From an uncultured Dehalococcoidia bacterium (GTDB taxonomy: Bacteria > Chloroflexota > Dehalococcoidia > Lucifugimonadales > Australimonadaceae), in the NCBI GenBank assembly GCA_958295525.1, contig OY282355.1, forward strand, positions 1,153,504-1,217,503: a stretch of 64,000 nucleotides of DNA, given 5' to 3'. A program made the translations under genes and the position numbers. Below are positions 49,439 to 58,040 of the stretch, one piece after another. The notes beneath the pieces are model-generated. The model was not told where the DNA came from, ran no database searches, and saw nothing but the letters and a program-made list of their open reading frames with translations. Each line of letters starts with the position of its first letter. Position 1 is the stretch's first letter.

Positions 49439-51370
49439 ATGCAGCGTCTCGCCCGTCTCCTCCGCCCCCACAGCGGAGCGCTCGTCGCGCTTGCGCTCTT
49501 CCTGGCGGCGGGGCTGGCCGTCCTCGACGACTATGGGGTGGCGATAGACGAGAACCTGCAGCGCGTCATCACTGGGTACAACCTTGACTACGTTCTGAGA
49601 TCCGACGAGAGCAATATCATAGATAGCGACAGATTCTACGGGGTCGCGTATGAGGCGCCGCTCTTGCTGGTTGAGCGCGCCCTGGGCTTGCAGGACACGC
49701 GCGGCGTCTATCTCGTTCGTCATCTGCTCACGCACCTCTTCTTTCTGACCGGCGGCCTCTTCGCCTACCTCCTCGCCCGCAGGTTGTTCCGCAGCCGACT
49801 CCTTGCAACTGCGGCCATGCTTCTGTTCCTGCTGTCTCCCCGCATGTACGCGCACTCGTTCTTCAACAGCAAGGACATTCCGTTCCTCGTGATGTTTATG
49901 ATCACGCTATTCCTCGCGCACCGGGCTTTTCGGAGAGACACGCTTTGGAGTTTCGCGCTCTTGGGCGTCGGCGCTGGGCTGCTCGTGAACCTTCGCATAA
50001 TGGGGGTCGTCTTGTTCGCGGCCGTTCCGGCGATGCGGGCGGTTGATCTGCTCATGGCGTCAGGATGGGCGGAGCGCAAGCGGACGCTCGTCGCGACCGG
50101 GGCGTTCGCGCTGGCGGGCGCTGGCGCCGTCTACGCAACGATGCCTCATCTTTGGGCCAACCCGGTTGGCCAATCCATCGAATGGTGGACAACGCTCTCC
50201 AACCACCCCCTTGTGCTATGGGAGTTGCTGGGAGGCGAGCCGATTGTCACCAACCACGTTCCCGCCCGCTACTTGCCCGTATGGTTCTCTATTACGAATA
50301 TCCCCGCCGCATTGCTGCTGGGCGGCATTGGAGCGCTCGCAGTATGCGGTCAGGGGGCGGCCCGCCCTCGGAGTCTGCTTCGCAACACGCGCCTGCGGTT
50401 CCTCGCGTTCATCGCCGCCTGCTTCGGGGCGCCCGTCCTCGCCGTCGTCTTGCTGAGCCCCAACACCTACAACGGATGGCGGCAAACGTACTTCCTCTAC
50501 GCTCCGTTCTCGTTGCTGGCGATCTTTGGCCTGCAATGGCTGGCGTCCGCCTTTCGTCAAAGGCGTCTGCGGGCGGCGGTCTACGGGGGGGCGGCAATAG
50601 CCGCAAGCGCGGCGGCCGTTTCACTGATCCTCCTCCACCCTTACCAGGAGGCCTATTTCAACGTCCTCGTGGATAGAACGACTCCGGAGCGACTTCGCGC
50701 ACAGTACAATATAGCCCCGTGGAGAGTCGCCGCAGGCTTGCAAGCCTTGCGATTCCTCTTGCAAGATCCCGCCGAAACCATTCCGGTCAGCGGACTGCTG
50801 CGGAGGAGCGCGCAGTTGCTCCCGAAATTCGAGGTCGAGGGACGGGTCATCAGGTCGGACAGTTTCGAAGCCTTCCATCTGAGCGATTCTCTTGGCGGTT
50901 GGAGCATAGGCGAAGCCGTCAGCCCTTCGCATATTCCTCTAACGTATAGGAGGCAAGTGTACGGCAGCACGCTCTACTGGGTCTCACGCTTCGCCGTGGA
51001 CGGCGCCGCCGCGGTTCCCTACCGCGCAACCTACGATGCGTTCGTCTCCACGAAGCCGGCGATCGATTCCGTCTTTGACGTCTATTACGACGCGGATTCG
51101 CTGGTCTACATAAAGGATCGCTGCGTTCCGCCGGATGTAGAGGAGCGCGTGTTCTTGCACGTTTATCCGAAAACGCCCGAGCATCGCTCGTCAGCGGTGC
51201 AGGCGTATGGTTTTCAGAACTTGCACTTCGTTTTCCGACACCGCGGGGCAGCGTTCGACGGCAAATGCCTCGCGGTCGTTCCTCTTCCCGACTACCCCAT
51301 CGCCCGCATCGTAACCGGACAGTCGGGAGGCGCGAGCGCGTGGAAAGGCGAGTTCGTCATCCCCCAGTAG
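49439..51370 (+). CDS. GT39-like membrane glycosyltransferase, paralog 2
   Basis: 643-aa GT-C-type membrane protein. DDYGVAIDE with the candidate catalytic acids is followed by RFYGVAYEAPLLLVERALG, and HSFFNSKDIPFLVMF marks the second loop; about ten TM helices precede a soluble C-terminal domain with SVFDVYYDADSLVYIKDRC and FDGKCLAVVPLPDYPIA, ending GEFVIPQ. The N-terminal half is nearly identical in DNA to paralogs 3 and 4, while the C-terminal half is much more different. Start ATG 49439 aligns with paralog 1; a GTG at 49421 is upstream. TAG stop abuts a repeat. Confidence 0.82.
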   Translation: MQRLARLLRPHSGALVALALFLAAGLAVLDDYGVAIDENLQRVITGYNLDYVLRSDESNIIDSDRFYGVAYEAPLLLVERALGLQDTRGVYLVRHLLTHLFFLTGGLFAYLLARRLFRSRLLATAAMLLFLLSPRMYAHSFFNSKDIPFLVMFMITLFLAHRAFRRDTLWSFALLGVGAGLLVNLRIMGVVLFAAVPAMRAVDLLMASGWAERKRTLVATGAFALAGAGAVYATMPHLWANPVGQSIEWWTTLSNHPLVLWELLGGEPIVTNHVPARYLPVWFSITNIPAALLLGGIGALAVCGQGAARPRSLLRNTRLRFLAFIAACFGAPVLAVVLLSPNTYNGWRQTYFLYAPFSLLAIFGLQWLASAFRQRRLRAAVYGGAAIAASAAAVSLILLHPYQEAYFNVLVDRTTPERLRAQYNIAPWRVAAGLQALRFLLQDPAETIPVSGLLRRSAQLLPKFEVEGRVIRSDSFEAFHLSDSLGGWSIGEAVSPSHIPLTYRRQVYGSTLYWVSRFAVDGAAAVPYRATYDAFVSTKPAIDSVFDVYYDADSLVYIKDRCVPPDVEERVFLHVYPKTPEHRSSAVQAYGFQNLHFVFRHRGAAFDGKCLAVVPLPDYPIARIVTGQSGGASAWKGEFVIPQ

Positions 51371-51490
51371 ATTCCCGCCTACGCGGGAATGACGGGGCAG
51401 AGGGGCGCTTGCGCGCCGACTGGATTCCCGCCTACGCGGGAACGACGAGGGCAGAGGGGCGAGGTTCCCGCCTTCGCGGGAATGACGGAG
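51370..51490. repeat. Three dRS3-like repeats between paralogs 2 and 3
   Basis: Plus-orientation copies near 51371, 51423 and 51468, separated by AGAGGGGCG-type linkers. The first directly follows the stop codon of paralog 2. Confidence 0.9.
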
Positions 51491-51628
51491 CCACGGGGGG
51501 AATGGAGCGGCGCTTCGCGCCGTCCGCCGAATTCTGTCCACCGCGCGTGAATTGGACATCCTCTCAGACAGTAGGGGATGCGGGAGGTTGACGCCTACCC
51601 AAGCAGGCGTCCGTTGGCGGCGCCCCGC

Positions 51629-51634
51629 TATAAT
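51629..51634 (+). promoter_or_regulatory. Possible -10 element of paralog 3
   Basis: TATAAT at 51629-51634, 18 nt before the ATG. The surrounding sequence (from GGCGGCGCCCCGC) is identical before paralog 4. A start site soon after this box would leave a leader of about 10 nt without a ribosome site. Confidence 0.4.
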
Positions 51635-51652
51635 CTCCTTCGTTGACAGCCT

Positions 51653-53692
51653 ATGCAGCCTTCCCCTGAAACAACCGCGCCCGCGCCCGCCGCGTCCTCA
51701 GGCGGACGCAAGCCCCTCTTCCAACTTCTCATCAGAAGGCTGATCCCTCATAGCGCGGCTTTGGCCGCGCTTGCGCTCTTCTTGGCGGCGGGGCTCGCCG
51801 TCCTTGATGACTATGGGGTGGCGATAGACGAGAACCTGCAGCGCGTCATCACTGCGTACAACCTTGACTACGTTCTGAGATCCGACAAGAGCAATATCAT
51901 AGATAGCGACAGATTCTACGGGGTCGCGTATGAGGCTCCGCTCCTGCTGGTTGAGCGCGCCCTGGGCTTGCAGGACACGCGCGGCGTCCACCTCGTCCGT
52001 CATCTGCTCACGCACCTCTTCTTTCTGACCGGCGGACTCTTCGCCTACCTCCTCGCCCGCAGGCTGTTCCGCAGCCGACTCCTTGCAACCGCGGCCATGC
52101 TTCTGTTCCTGCTGTCTCCCCGCCTGTACGCGCACTCGTTCTTCAACAGCAAGGACGTTCCGTTCCTCGTGATGTTTATGATCACGCTATTCCTCGCGCA
52201 CCGGGCTTTTCGGAGAGACACGCTTTGGAGTTTCGCGCTCTTGGGCGTTGGCGCTGGGCTGCTCGTGAACCTTCGCATAATGGGGGTCGTCTTGTTCGCG
52301 GCCGTTCCGGCGATGCGGGCGGTTGATCTGCTCATGGCGTCAGGGTGGGAGGAGCGCAAGCGGACGCTCGTCGCGACCGGGGTGTTCGCGCTGGCGGGCG
52401 CGGGCGCCGTCTACGCAACGATGCCATTCCTTTGGGCAGACCCGCTTGGGCGCGCCGTCGAGTGGTGGGCGACGTTCTCCAACCATCCCACGGTCATTTG
52501 GCAGTTGCTTGGAGGCGAGCCGATTGTCACGAGCAACCCTCCTGCCCGTTACGCGCCGGTTTGGTTCTCGATGACGAACTCCCCGGCCGTCCTGTTGCTG
52601 GGATGCGTCGGCGCGCTTGCGGCATGCGTGATGGGGGCGGCCCGGCCTCGCAGCCTGCTTCGCAACACGAGATTGCGTTTCCTGTGCTTGATCGCGGCTT
52701 GCTTCCTAGCGTCCGTTCTTGCCGTTGTCTTGCTGAAGCCAACTATCTACAACGGGTGGCGGCAGATGTACTTTCTGCACGCTCCGTTCTCGTTGCTGGC
52801 GGCCTTCGGCTTGCAATGGCTTGCGTCCGCCGTTCGTCAAAGGCGTCTGCGGGGGGCGGTCTACGGGGCGGCGGGGATAGGAGCGGGCGCGATAGTCTTG
52901 TCAATGGCGCTCATCCATCCTCATCAGCAGGTCTACTTCAATTTTCTCGTGGACAGGACGACTTCGGAGCGTCTGCGGACGCAGTACGAGATGGACTACT
53001 GGGGCGCCTCGGGCTTGGAAGCCTTGCGCCACCTTCTACGGGAGCGCCCCGGCGCAACCGTTCCGATCGCCTCAGGCGCGATGGAGGCAAATGAGCGGAT
53101 GCTTCTCGAATCCGAGCGCGAGCGGGTAGTTCTAACAGAGGATTTCTCAGCCTTCCACCTCTCCGACTTCCGCAGCCTTTGGGGCGCTGGAGCGGCGATC
53201 ACTGACCCTTACGCGCCTCCGGCGTATACGAGGCAGTTGTACGGCAGCGCGCTCTATTCCACCGTAAGGTTCGCTGTAGACGAGGACGCCGAAGCGCCCT
53301 ACCGGGCAACCTACGACGCGCTCGCCTCCCGCGACCCGGCGATCAGATCGGTTTTCGACGTCTATTTGGCCGGGAACTCGCTGGTCTATATGAAAGAGCA
53401 GTGCGCCCCCCCGGACATAAGGCCGCGCATCTTCCTGCACGCCTATCCGAAAACGTTCTCCAATATCCCGTCGGGAGTTCGGGCGTTGGGGTTCCAGAAC
53501 TTGGACTTTCTATTCCGATACCGGGGCGCGTCGTTCGACGGCAAGTGCATCGCGGTCGTTCCTCTTCCCGACTATCCCATCGCCCGCATCGTAACCGGCC
53601 AACCGGGAGGCGCGAGCGCGTGGGAGGGCGAGTTCGCTATCCCTGACGAGGCGGCGTTCGCCCCCAGTAGATTCCCGTTTTCGCGGGAATGA
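51653..53692 (+). CDS. GT39-like membrane glycosyltransferase, paralog 3
   Basis: 679-aa GT-C-type membrane protein with a Pro/Ala-rich N-terminal extension (MQPSPETTAPAPAASSGGRK) absent from paralogs 1 and 2. DDYGVAIDE, SKDVPF and the C-terminal SVFDVYLAGNSLVYMKEQC...FDGKCIAVVPLPDYPIA module are intact. Mosaic relationship: the first half matches paralog 2, while the middle and end match paralog 4. The final residues (SRFPFSRE) and the TGA stop are translated palindromic repeat, an extension of about 10 residues compared with paralog 4. Confidence 0.82.
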   Translation: MQPSPETTAPAPAASSGGRKPLFQLLIRRLIPHSAALAALALFLAAGLAVLDDYGVAIDENLQRVITAYNLDYVLRSDKSNIIDSDRFYGVAYEAPLLLVERALGLQDTRGVHLVRHLLTHLFFLTGGLFAYLLARRLFRSRLLATAAMLLFLLSPRLYAHSFFNSKDVPFLVMFMITLFLAHRAFRRDTLWSFALLGVGAGLLVNLRIMGVVLFAAVPAMRAVDLLMASGWEERKRTLVATGVFALAGAGAVYATMPFLWADPLGRAVEWWATFSNHPTVIWQLLGGEPIVTSNPPARYAPVWFSMTNSPAVLLLGCVGALAACVMGAARPRSLLRNTRLRFLCLIAACFLASVLAVVLLKPTIYNGWRQMYFLHAPFSLLAAFGLQWLASAVRQRRLRGAVYGAAGIGAGAIVLSMALIHPHQQVYFNFLVDRTTSERLRTQYEMDYWGASGLEALRHLLRERPGATVPIASGAMEANERMLLESERERVVLTEDFSAFHLSDFRSLWGAGAAITDPYAPPAYTRQLYGSALYSTVRFAVDEDAEAPYRATYDALASRDPAIRSVFDVYLAGNSLVYMKEQCAPPDIRPRIFLHAYPKTFSNIPSGVRALGFQNLDFLFRYRGASFDGKCIAVVPLPDYPIARIVTGQPGGASAWEGEFAIPDEAAFAPSRFPFSRE

Positions 53693-53762
53693 CGGGACGG
53701 GGGCGAGATTCCCGCCTTCGCGGGAATGACGGAACAGGGCGAGGTTCCCGCCCTCTTGGCGG
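53665..53762. repeat. dRS3-like repeats between paralogs 3 and 4
   Basis: Two full copies (near 53671 and 53709) and a half copy at 53745 that runs into the shared upstream segment. The first overlaps the end of paralog 3 and supplies its stop. Confidence 0.9.
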
Positions 53763-53770
53763 CGCCCCGC

Positions 53771-53776
53771 TATAAT
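53771..53776 (+). promoter_or_regulatory. Possible -10 element of paralog 4
   Basis: TATAAT 18 nt before the ATG at 53795, in the same duplicated context as before paralog 3. Confidence 0.4.
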
Positions 53777-53794
53777 CTCCTTCGTTGACAGCCT

Positions 53795-55801
53795 ATGCAG
53801 CCTTCCCCTGAAACAACCGCGCCCGCGCCCGCCGCGTCCTCAGGCGGACGCAAGCCCCTCTTCCAACTTCTCATCAGAAGGCTGATCCCTCATAGCGCGG
53901 CTTTGGCCGCGCTTGCGCTCTTTCTGGCGGCGGGGCTCGCCGTCCTCGACGACTACGGAGCGGGGATTGACGAGGATTGGCAGCGGGCAATCGCCGCCGC
54001 GAATGTTGACTACATCCTCAAAGGCGGCGGCCTTCCCACAGACCACAATAAATTCTACGGGGTCGCGTATGAGGCGCCGCTCCTGCTGGCGGAGCGCGCC
54101 CTGGGCTTGCAAGACACGCGCGGCGTCTATCTCGTCCGTCATCTGCTCACGCACCTCTTCTTTCTGACCGGCGGACTCTTCGCCTACCTCCTCGCCAGCA
54201 GGCTGTTCCGCAGCCGACTCCTTGCAACCGCGGCCCTGCTTCTGTTCCTGCTGTCTCCCCGCTTGTACGCGCACTCGTTCTTCAACAGCAAGGACATTCC
54301 GTTCCTCGTGATGTTTATGATCACGCTATTCCTCGCGCACCGGGCTTTTCGGAGAGACACGCTTTGGAGTTTCGCGCTCTTGGGCGTTGGCGCTGGGCTG
54401 CTCGTGAACCTTCGCATAATGGGGGTCGTCTTGTTCGCAGCCGTTCCGGCGATGCGGGCGGTTGATCTGCTCATGGCGTCAGGGTGGGAGGAGCGCAAGC
54501 GGACGCTCGTCGCGACCGGGGTGTTCGCGCTGGCGGGCGCGGGCGCCGTCTACGCAACGACGCCGTATCTCTGGGCCGATCCGCTCGCGCGCTTCGTCGA
54601 ATGGTGGGCGACGCTTTCCAGCCACCCTTCGATCACGTGGCAGTTGCTTGGAGGCGAGCCGGTTGTCACGAGCAACCCTCCTGCCCGTTACGTGCCGGTT
54701 TGGTTCTCGATAACGAATTCCCCGGCCGTCCTGTTGCTGGGATGCGTCGGCGCGCTTGCGGCATGCGCGATGGGGGCGGGTCGGCCTCGCAGCCTGCTTC
54801 GCAATACGAGGCTGCGTTTCCTGTGCTTGATCGCGGCTTGCTTCCTAGCGTCTGTTCTTGCCGTTGTCTTGCTGAAGCCAACTATCTACAACGGGTGGCG
54901 GCAGATGTACTTTCTGCACGCTCCGTTCTCGTTGCTGGCGGCCTTCGGCTTGCAATGGCTGGCCTCCTCGTTTCGCCGAGAGCGTCTGCGGGCGGCGGTC
55001 TACGGGGCGACGGGGATAGGAGCGGGCGCGATAGTCTTGTCAATGGCGCTCATCCATCCTCATCAGCAGGTCTACTTCAATTTTCTCGTGGACAGGACGA
55101 CTTCGGAGCGTCTGCGGACGCAGTACGAGATGGACTACTGGGGCGCCTCGGGCTTGGAAGCCTTGCGCCACCTTCTGCAGGAGCGCCCCGACGCAACCGT
55201 TCCGGTGTTCACCACCGTGCTGAAGAGGAACGCGCGGCTGCTTTCTCAGTCCGAACTTCGACGGGTAGCGTTTACAGAGGATTTCGCGGCCTTCCACCTC
55301 TCCGACTCCGGCAGCCTTTGGGGCAGCGGGGCGACGGTCACCGACCCTTACGCGCCTCCGGCGCATACGAGGCGATTGTACGGCAGCGCGCTCTATTCCA
55401 TCGTAAGGTTCGCTGTGGACGAGGACGCCGAAGCGCCCTACCGGGCAACCTACGACGCGCTCGCCTCCCGCGATCCGGCGATCAGATCGGTTTTCAATGT
55501 CTACTTGGAGGGGAACTCGCTGGTCTACACGAAAGAGCAGTGCGCGCCCCCGGACATACAGCGGATTGTGTTTCTGCACGCCTATCCGAAAAATTCCGCT
55601 GGCCTCTCGTCGGGAGTCCGGGCGTTGGGATTCCAAAATTTGGACTTCCTTTTCCGGTACAGGGGCGCGTCGTTCGACGGCAAGTGCATCGCGGTCGTTC
55701 CTCTTCCCGACTACCCCATCGCCCGCATCGTAACCGGACAACCGGGCGCGAGGTCGTGGAAGGGCGAATTCACGGTCCCCGATGAGGCGGCGCCCAATTA
55801 A
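53795..55801 (+). CDS. GT39-like membrane glycosyltransferase, paralog 4
   Basis: 668-aa GT-C-type membrane protein. N-terminal 40 residues match paralog 3 exactly. The first extracytoplasmic loop differs (DDYGAGIDEDWQRAIAAANVDYILKGGG) but keeps the DD...DE acids; SKDIPF and the C-terminal SVFNVYLEGNSLVYTKEQC...FDGKCIAVVPLPDYPIA module follow. Long stretches, such as 54680-55140, are almost identical to paralog 3 at DNA level while intervening blocks differ, which suggests gene conversion with selection for diversity in loops. TAA stop after GEFTVPDEAAPN. Confidence 0.82.
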   Translation: MQPSPETTAPAPAASSGGRKPLFQLLIRRLIPHSAALAALALFLAAGLAVLDDYGAGIDEDWQRAIAAANVDYILKGGGLPTDHNKFYGVAYEAPLLLAERALGLQDTRGVYLVRHLLTHLFFLTGGLFAYLLASRLFRSRLLATAALLLFLLSPRLYAHSFFNSKDIPFLVMFMITLFLAHRAFRRDTLWSFALLGVGAGLLVNLRIMGVVLFAAVPAMRAVDLLMASGWEERKRTLVATGVFALAGAGAVYATTPYLWADPLARFVEWWATLSSHPSITWQLLGGEPVVTSNPPARYVPVWFSITNSPAVLLLGCVGALAACAMGAGRPRSLLRNTRLRFLCLIAACFLASVLAVVLLKPTIYNGWRQMYFLHAPFSLLAAFGLQWLASSFRRERLRAAVYGATGIGAGAIVLSMALIHPHQQVYFNFLVDRTTSERLRTQYEMDYWGASGLEALRHLLQERPDATVPVFTTVLKRNARLLSQSELRRVAFTEDFAAFHLSDSGSLWGSGATVTDPYAPPAHTRRLYGSALYSIVRFAVDEDAEAPYRATYDALASRDPAIRSVFNVYLEGNSLVYTKEQCAPPDIQRIVFLHAYPKNSAGLSSGVRALGFQNLDFLFRYRGASFDGKCIAVVPLPDYPIARIVTGQPGARSWKGEFTVPDEAAPN

Positions 55802-55884
55802 GTCAAGCGCAAGCGTGGGAGACGCCTCTCCAAACCCTGCGGGATCTGTCAACGGATTCGTTGACTTCCGCAAGAATGACGGAA

Positions 55885-55915
55885 TAAGGGGATTCCCGCC
55901 TGCGCGGGAGCGGCC
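55885..55915. repeat. Truncated dRS3-like repeat
   Basis: One copy (GATTCCCGCCTGCGCGGGAG) with a damaged right arm, just after the paralog array. Confidence 0.7.
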
Positions 55916-55920
55916 GGAGG

Positions 55921-56280
55921 TTACTCTTCGGTTTGAGTCGTGGCCGCGCCTTTGCGGGTTACGGTGATGTGAGCGAACGTCTCGCCGGGGAGGGCGCCGT
56001 GCCAGTGCTTTTCGCCCGCAGGCGCGAAGACGACGTCGCCCTCGGCGACTTCCGCTCGCTCGGTTTCGGTGGCCACCACGCCGCGCCCCTCGGTTACGAC
56101 GAGAATCTGATCGCTCTCGTGGTAATGGAACTTGTTGCGGACCCCTTCGCCGAAACTGACGACGCTGACGTTGAAGTCGGCGCTTTCAGGCGCAAGAGGC
56201 TGACGCGCGACCTCGGGGCCGGTGAAGAGGGGGCTGGCGGCCTGCTCTTTGGGGACTTCGCTGATCTTGCGGACTTGCAT
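55921..56280 (-). CDS. Cupin-domain protein
   Basis: 119-aa single-domain cupin. NKFHYHESDQILVVTEGRGVV holds the first metal-binding motif (His, His, Glu-like) and AEGDVVFAPAGEKHWHGALPG the second. GAGGAG precedes the ATG at 56280; the frame further upstream is Arg/Ser-rich and unsupported. Small cupins of this type bind a metal and act as dioxygenases, isomerases or sensors. It is divergent from the alcohol dehydrogenase gene 184 bp away. Confidence 0.85.
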   Translation of the reverse strand: MQVRKISEVPKEQAASPLFTGPEVARQPLAPESADFNVSVVSFGEGVRNKFHYHESDQILVVTEGRGVVATETERAEVAEGDVVFAPAGEKHWHGALPGETFAHITVTRKGAATTQTEE

Positions 56281-56464
56281 TGCGTCGCTCCTCCGGCGCG
56301 CGCGGGCGCCGCTCCGGAGTTTACCGGATTTTCCGCTTACGCGGGACGAATTTATGCGGAGACGGGGCCGGCGAAGCGAAGCGCGGGCTACTGCCGGACG
56401 GCGCGGTGTGATAGGGTAGCGGCGCGCCGCCGAGCGCGATGCGCCGCAGGCGCGGGAGGAACGA

Positions 56465-57556
56465 ATGAAGGCTGCCGTTCTCGTGGAAGCGAATGAGCCG
56501 CTCCGAATAGAAGAGGTGGAACTCGATCCGCCCAAAGCGCATGAAGTCCGCGTCCGCATCGCCGCGGCGGGCGTCTGCCGCAGCGACCTCCACTATATGC
56601 GCGGCGACGCCATCATCGCCAAGCCCGCCGTGCTCGGCCACGAAGGGTCGGCGGTCGTCGAGGAGATCGGCGAGGGCGTGACGCGCGTCGCCCCGGGCGA
56701 CCGCGTGATCCTGTCGTTCGTGCCGTTCTGCGGGCATTGCGCCGCCTGCCTCGGCGGCCGCGCCAACCTCTGCGACACCCACGCCGCCACCGGCCCGAAT
56801 ATGTTCGACGGCACGCGCCGCCTCCATTGGAACGGGCGCGACTTGGCGCATATGGGGAAGGTCGCGTGCTTCGCGGAAGAGGCCGTCGTCCCCGAAACGG
56901 GATGCGTGAAAATCGCGCCCGACTTCCCTCTTCCGCAAGCCGCCCTCATCGGCTGCAGCGTGACGACGGGACTCGGATCGGCGATGTTCAGCGCGAAAGT
57001 GGAGCCCGGCAGTTCCGTCGCCGTCATCGGCTGCGGAGGCGTCGGGCTGAACGTCGTGCAAGGCGCCAGGCTCGCCGGCGCCGGACGGATCATCGCAGTG
57101 GACGTGAACGACGCCGCTTTGGAGTTCGCAACGAAATTCGGCGCGACCGACACGATCAACGCTCGCGGCGCCGACGCGCTCAAGGCCGTCCGCGCCCTCA
57201 CCGGCGGCGGCGCCGACTACGCCTTCGAAGCCTACGGCTCATCCGAAACGATCACGCTCGCGTTCGATATGGCGCGCAGAGGCGGAACGGCGATCATCGT
57301 CGGCCTCGCCCCCGTGGACGACTTCCCCTCCATAGACCCGGTCGCCCTCGTGCGGCAGGAGAAGACGCTGAAGGGCGCCTACTACGGCGCGTCCCGTCCG
57401 GCGATAGACTTCCAGCGGATGGTCGACCTCTACGCAAGCGGCAAAATAGACGTGGATAGCCTCATCACCCGCACCTACGCCCTCGACCAAATCAACGAAG
57501 CCTATGAAGAGTTGGAGCGCGGCGTCGTGGGGCGCGGCGTCATCGCCTTCCTGTGA
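56465..57556 (+). CDS. Zinc-dependent alcohol dehydrogenase
   Basis: 363-aa medium-chain dehydrogenase. Catalytic zinc ligands Cys38 (GVCRSDLH) and His59 (GHEGS); structural zinc Cys89, Cys92, Cys95 and Cys103 (CGHCAACLGGRANLC). NAD-binding GCGGVGLN follows, with a VDVNDAALEFATKFGA acid for NAD preference. The overall pattern is class III/AdhC-like. It starts at ATG 56465 and is followed 7 bp later by a CoxS-like gene and a CoxM-like gene, so the alcohol or aldehyde product may feed a molybdenum hydroxylase. Confidence 0.92.
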   Translation: MKAAVLVEANEPLRIEEVELDPPKAHEVRVRIAAAGVCRSDLHYMRGDAIIAKPAVLGHEGSAVVEEIGEGVTRVAPGDRVILSFVPFCGHCAACLGGRANLCDTHAATGPNMFDGTRRLHWNGRDLAHMGKVACFAEEAVVPETGCVKIAPDFPLPQAALIGCSVTTGLGSAMFSAKVEPGSSVAVIGCGGVGLNVVQGARLAGAGRIIAVDVNDAALEFATKFGATDTINARGADALKAVRALTGGGADYAFEAYGSSETITLAFDMARRGGTAIIVGLAPVDDFPSIDPVALVRQEKTLKGAYYGASRPAIDFQRMVDLYASGKIDVDSLITRTYALDQINEAYEELERGVVGRGVIAFL

Positions 57557-57563
57557 GGTTCCT

Positions 57564-58040
57564 ATGAGACAGGTCACGCTCACAGTCAACGGGCGCAGAC
57601 GGTCGGCGGAAGTCGAAGACCGCGACTTGCTCGTGGACCTCCTGCGCGAGAAGTTGCGCCTCACCGGAACGCACGTCGGCTGCGACACGAGCCAGTGCGG
57701 CGCCTGCACCGTCCTGCTGAACGGCGCGGCGGTCAAATCCTGCGCGGTCTTCGCGGCGCAGGCCGAAGGCGCGAAAGTCACGACCATCGAAGGGCTCGCC
57801 AAACCCGGCGGCCCGCTCCACCCCATCCAGCAAGCGTTTCACGAGGAGCACGGCCTGCAGTGCGGATTCTGCACGCCCGGAATGGCGCTGACGCTGCATG
57901 AGTTCCTCCGCCGCAACCCCGACCCCGCCGACCACGAGGTTCGGGCGGCGCTCGGCGGCAATATGTGCCGTTGCACCGGCTACCAGAACATCGTCGCCTC
58001 CGCGCTGAACGCGGCGCGCAAAATGCGGGGGACGGCGTGA
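57564..58040 (+). CDS. CoxS-like [2Fe-2S] subunit of a molybdenum hydroxylase
   Basis: 158-aa iron-sulfur subunit of the xanthine dehydrogenase/CO dehydrogenase family. All eight ligand cysteines are present: Cys40, 45, 48 and 60 in the plant-type ferredoxin domain (VGCDTSQCGACT) and Cys100, 103, 135 and 137 in the helical domain (QCGFCTPGM, NMCRCTGY). The ATG at 57564 follows the dehydrogenase stop by 7 bp. Its TGA overlaps the GTG start of the FAD subunit (GTGA). The molybdopterin subunit is not encoded downstream. Confidence 0.92.
   Translation: MRQVTLTVNGRRRSAEVEDRDLLVDLLREKLRLTGTHVGCDTSQCGACTVLLNGAAVKSCAVFAAQAEGAKVTTIEGLAKPGGPLHPIQQAFHEEHGLQCGFCTPGMALTLHEFLRRNPDPADHEVRAALGGNMCRCTGYQNIVASALNAARKMRGTA

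Noticed and set aside
45365-55801. Near-identical glycosyltransferase copies as a pure assembly error
   Set aside because: Each copy has its own divergent blocks and unique flanks, so all four are probably real; long reads would still be needed to prove the order.
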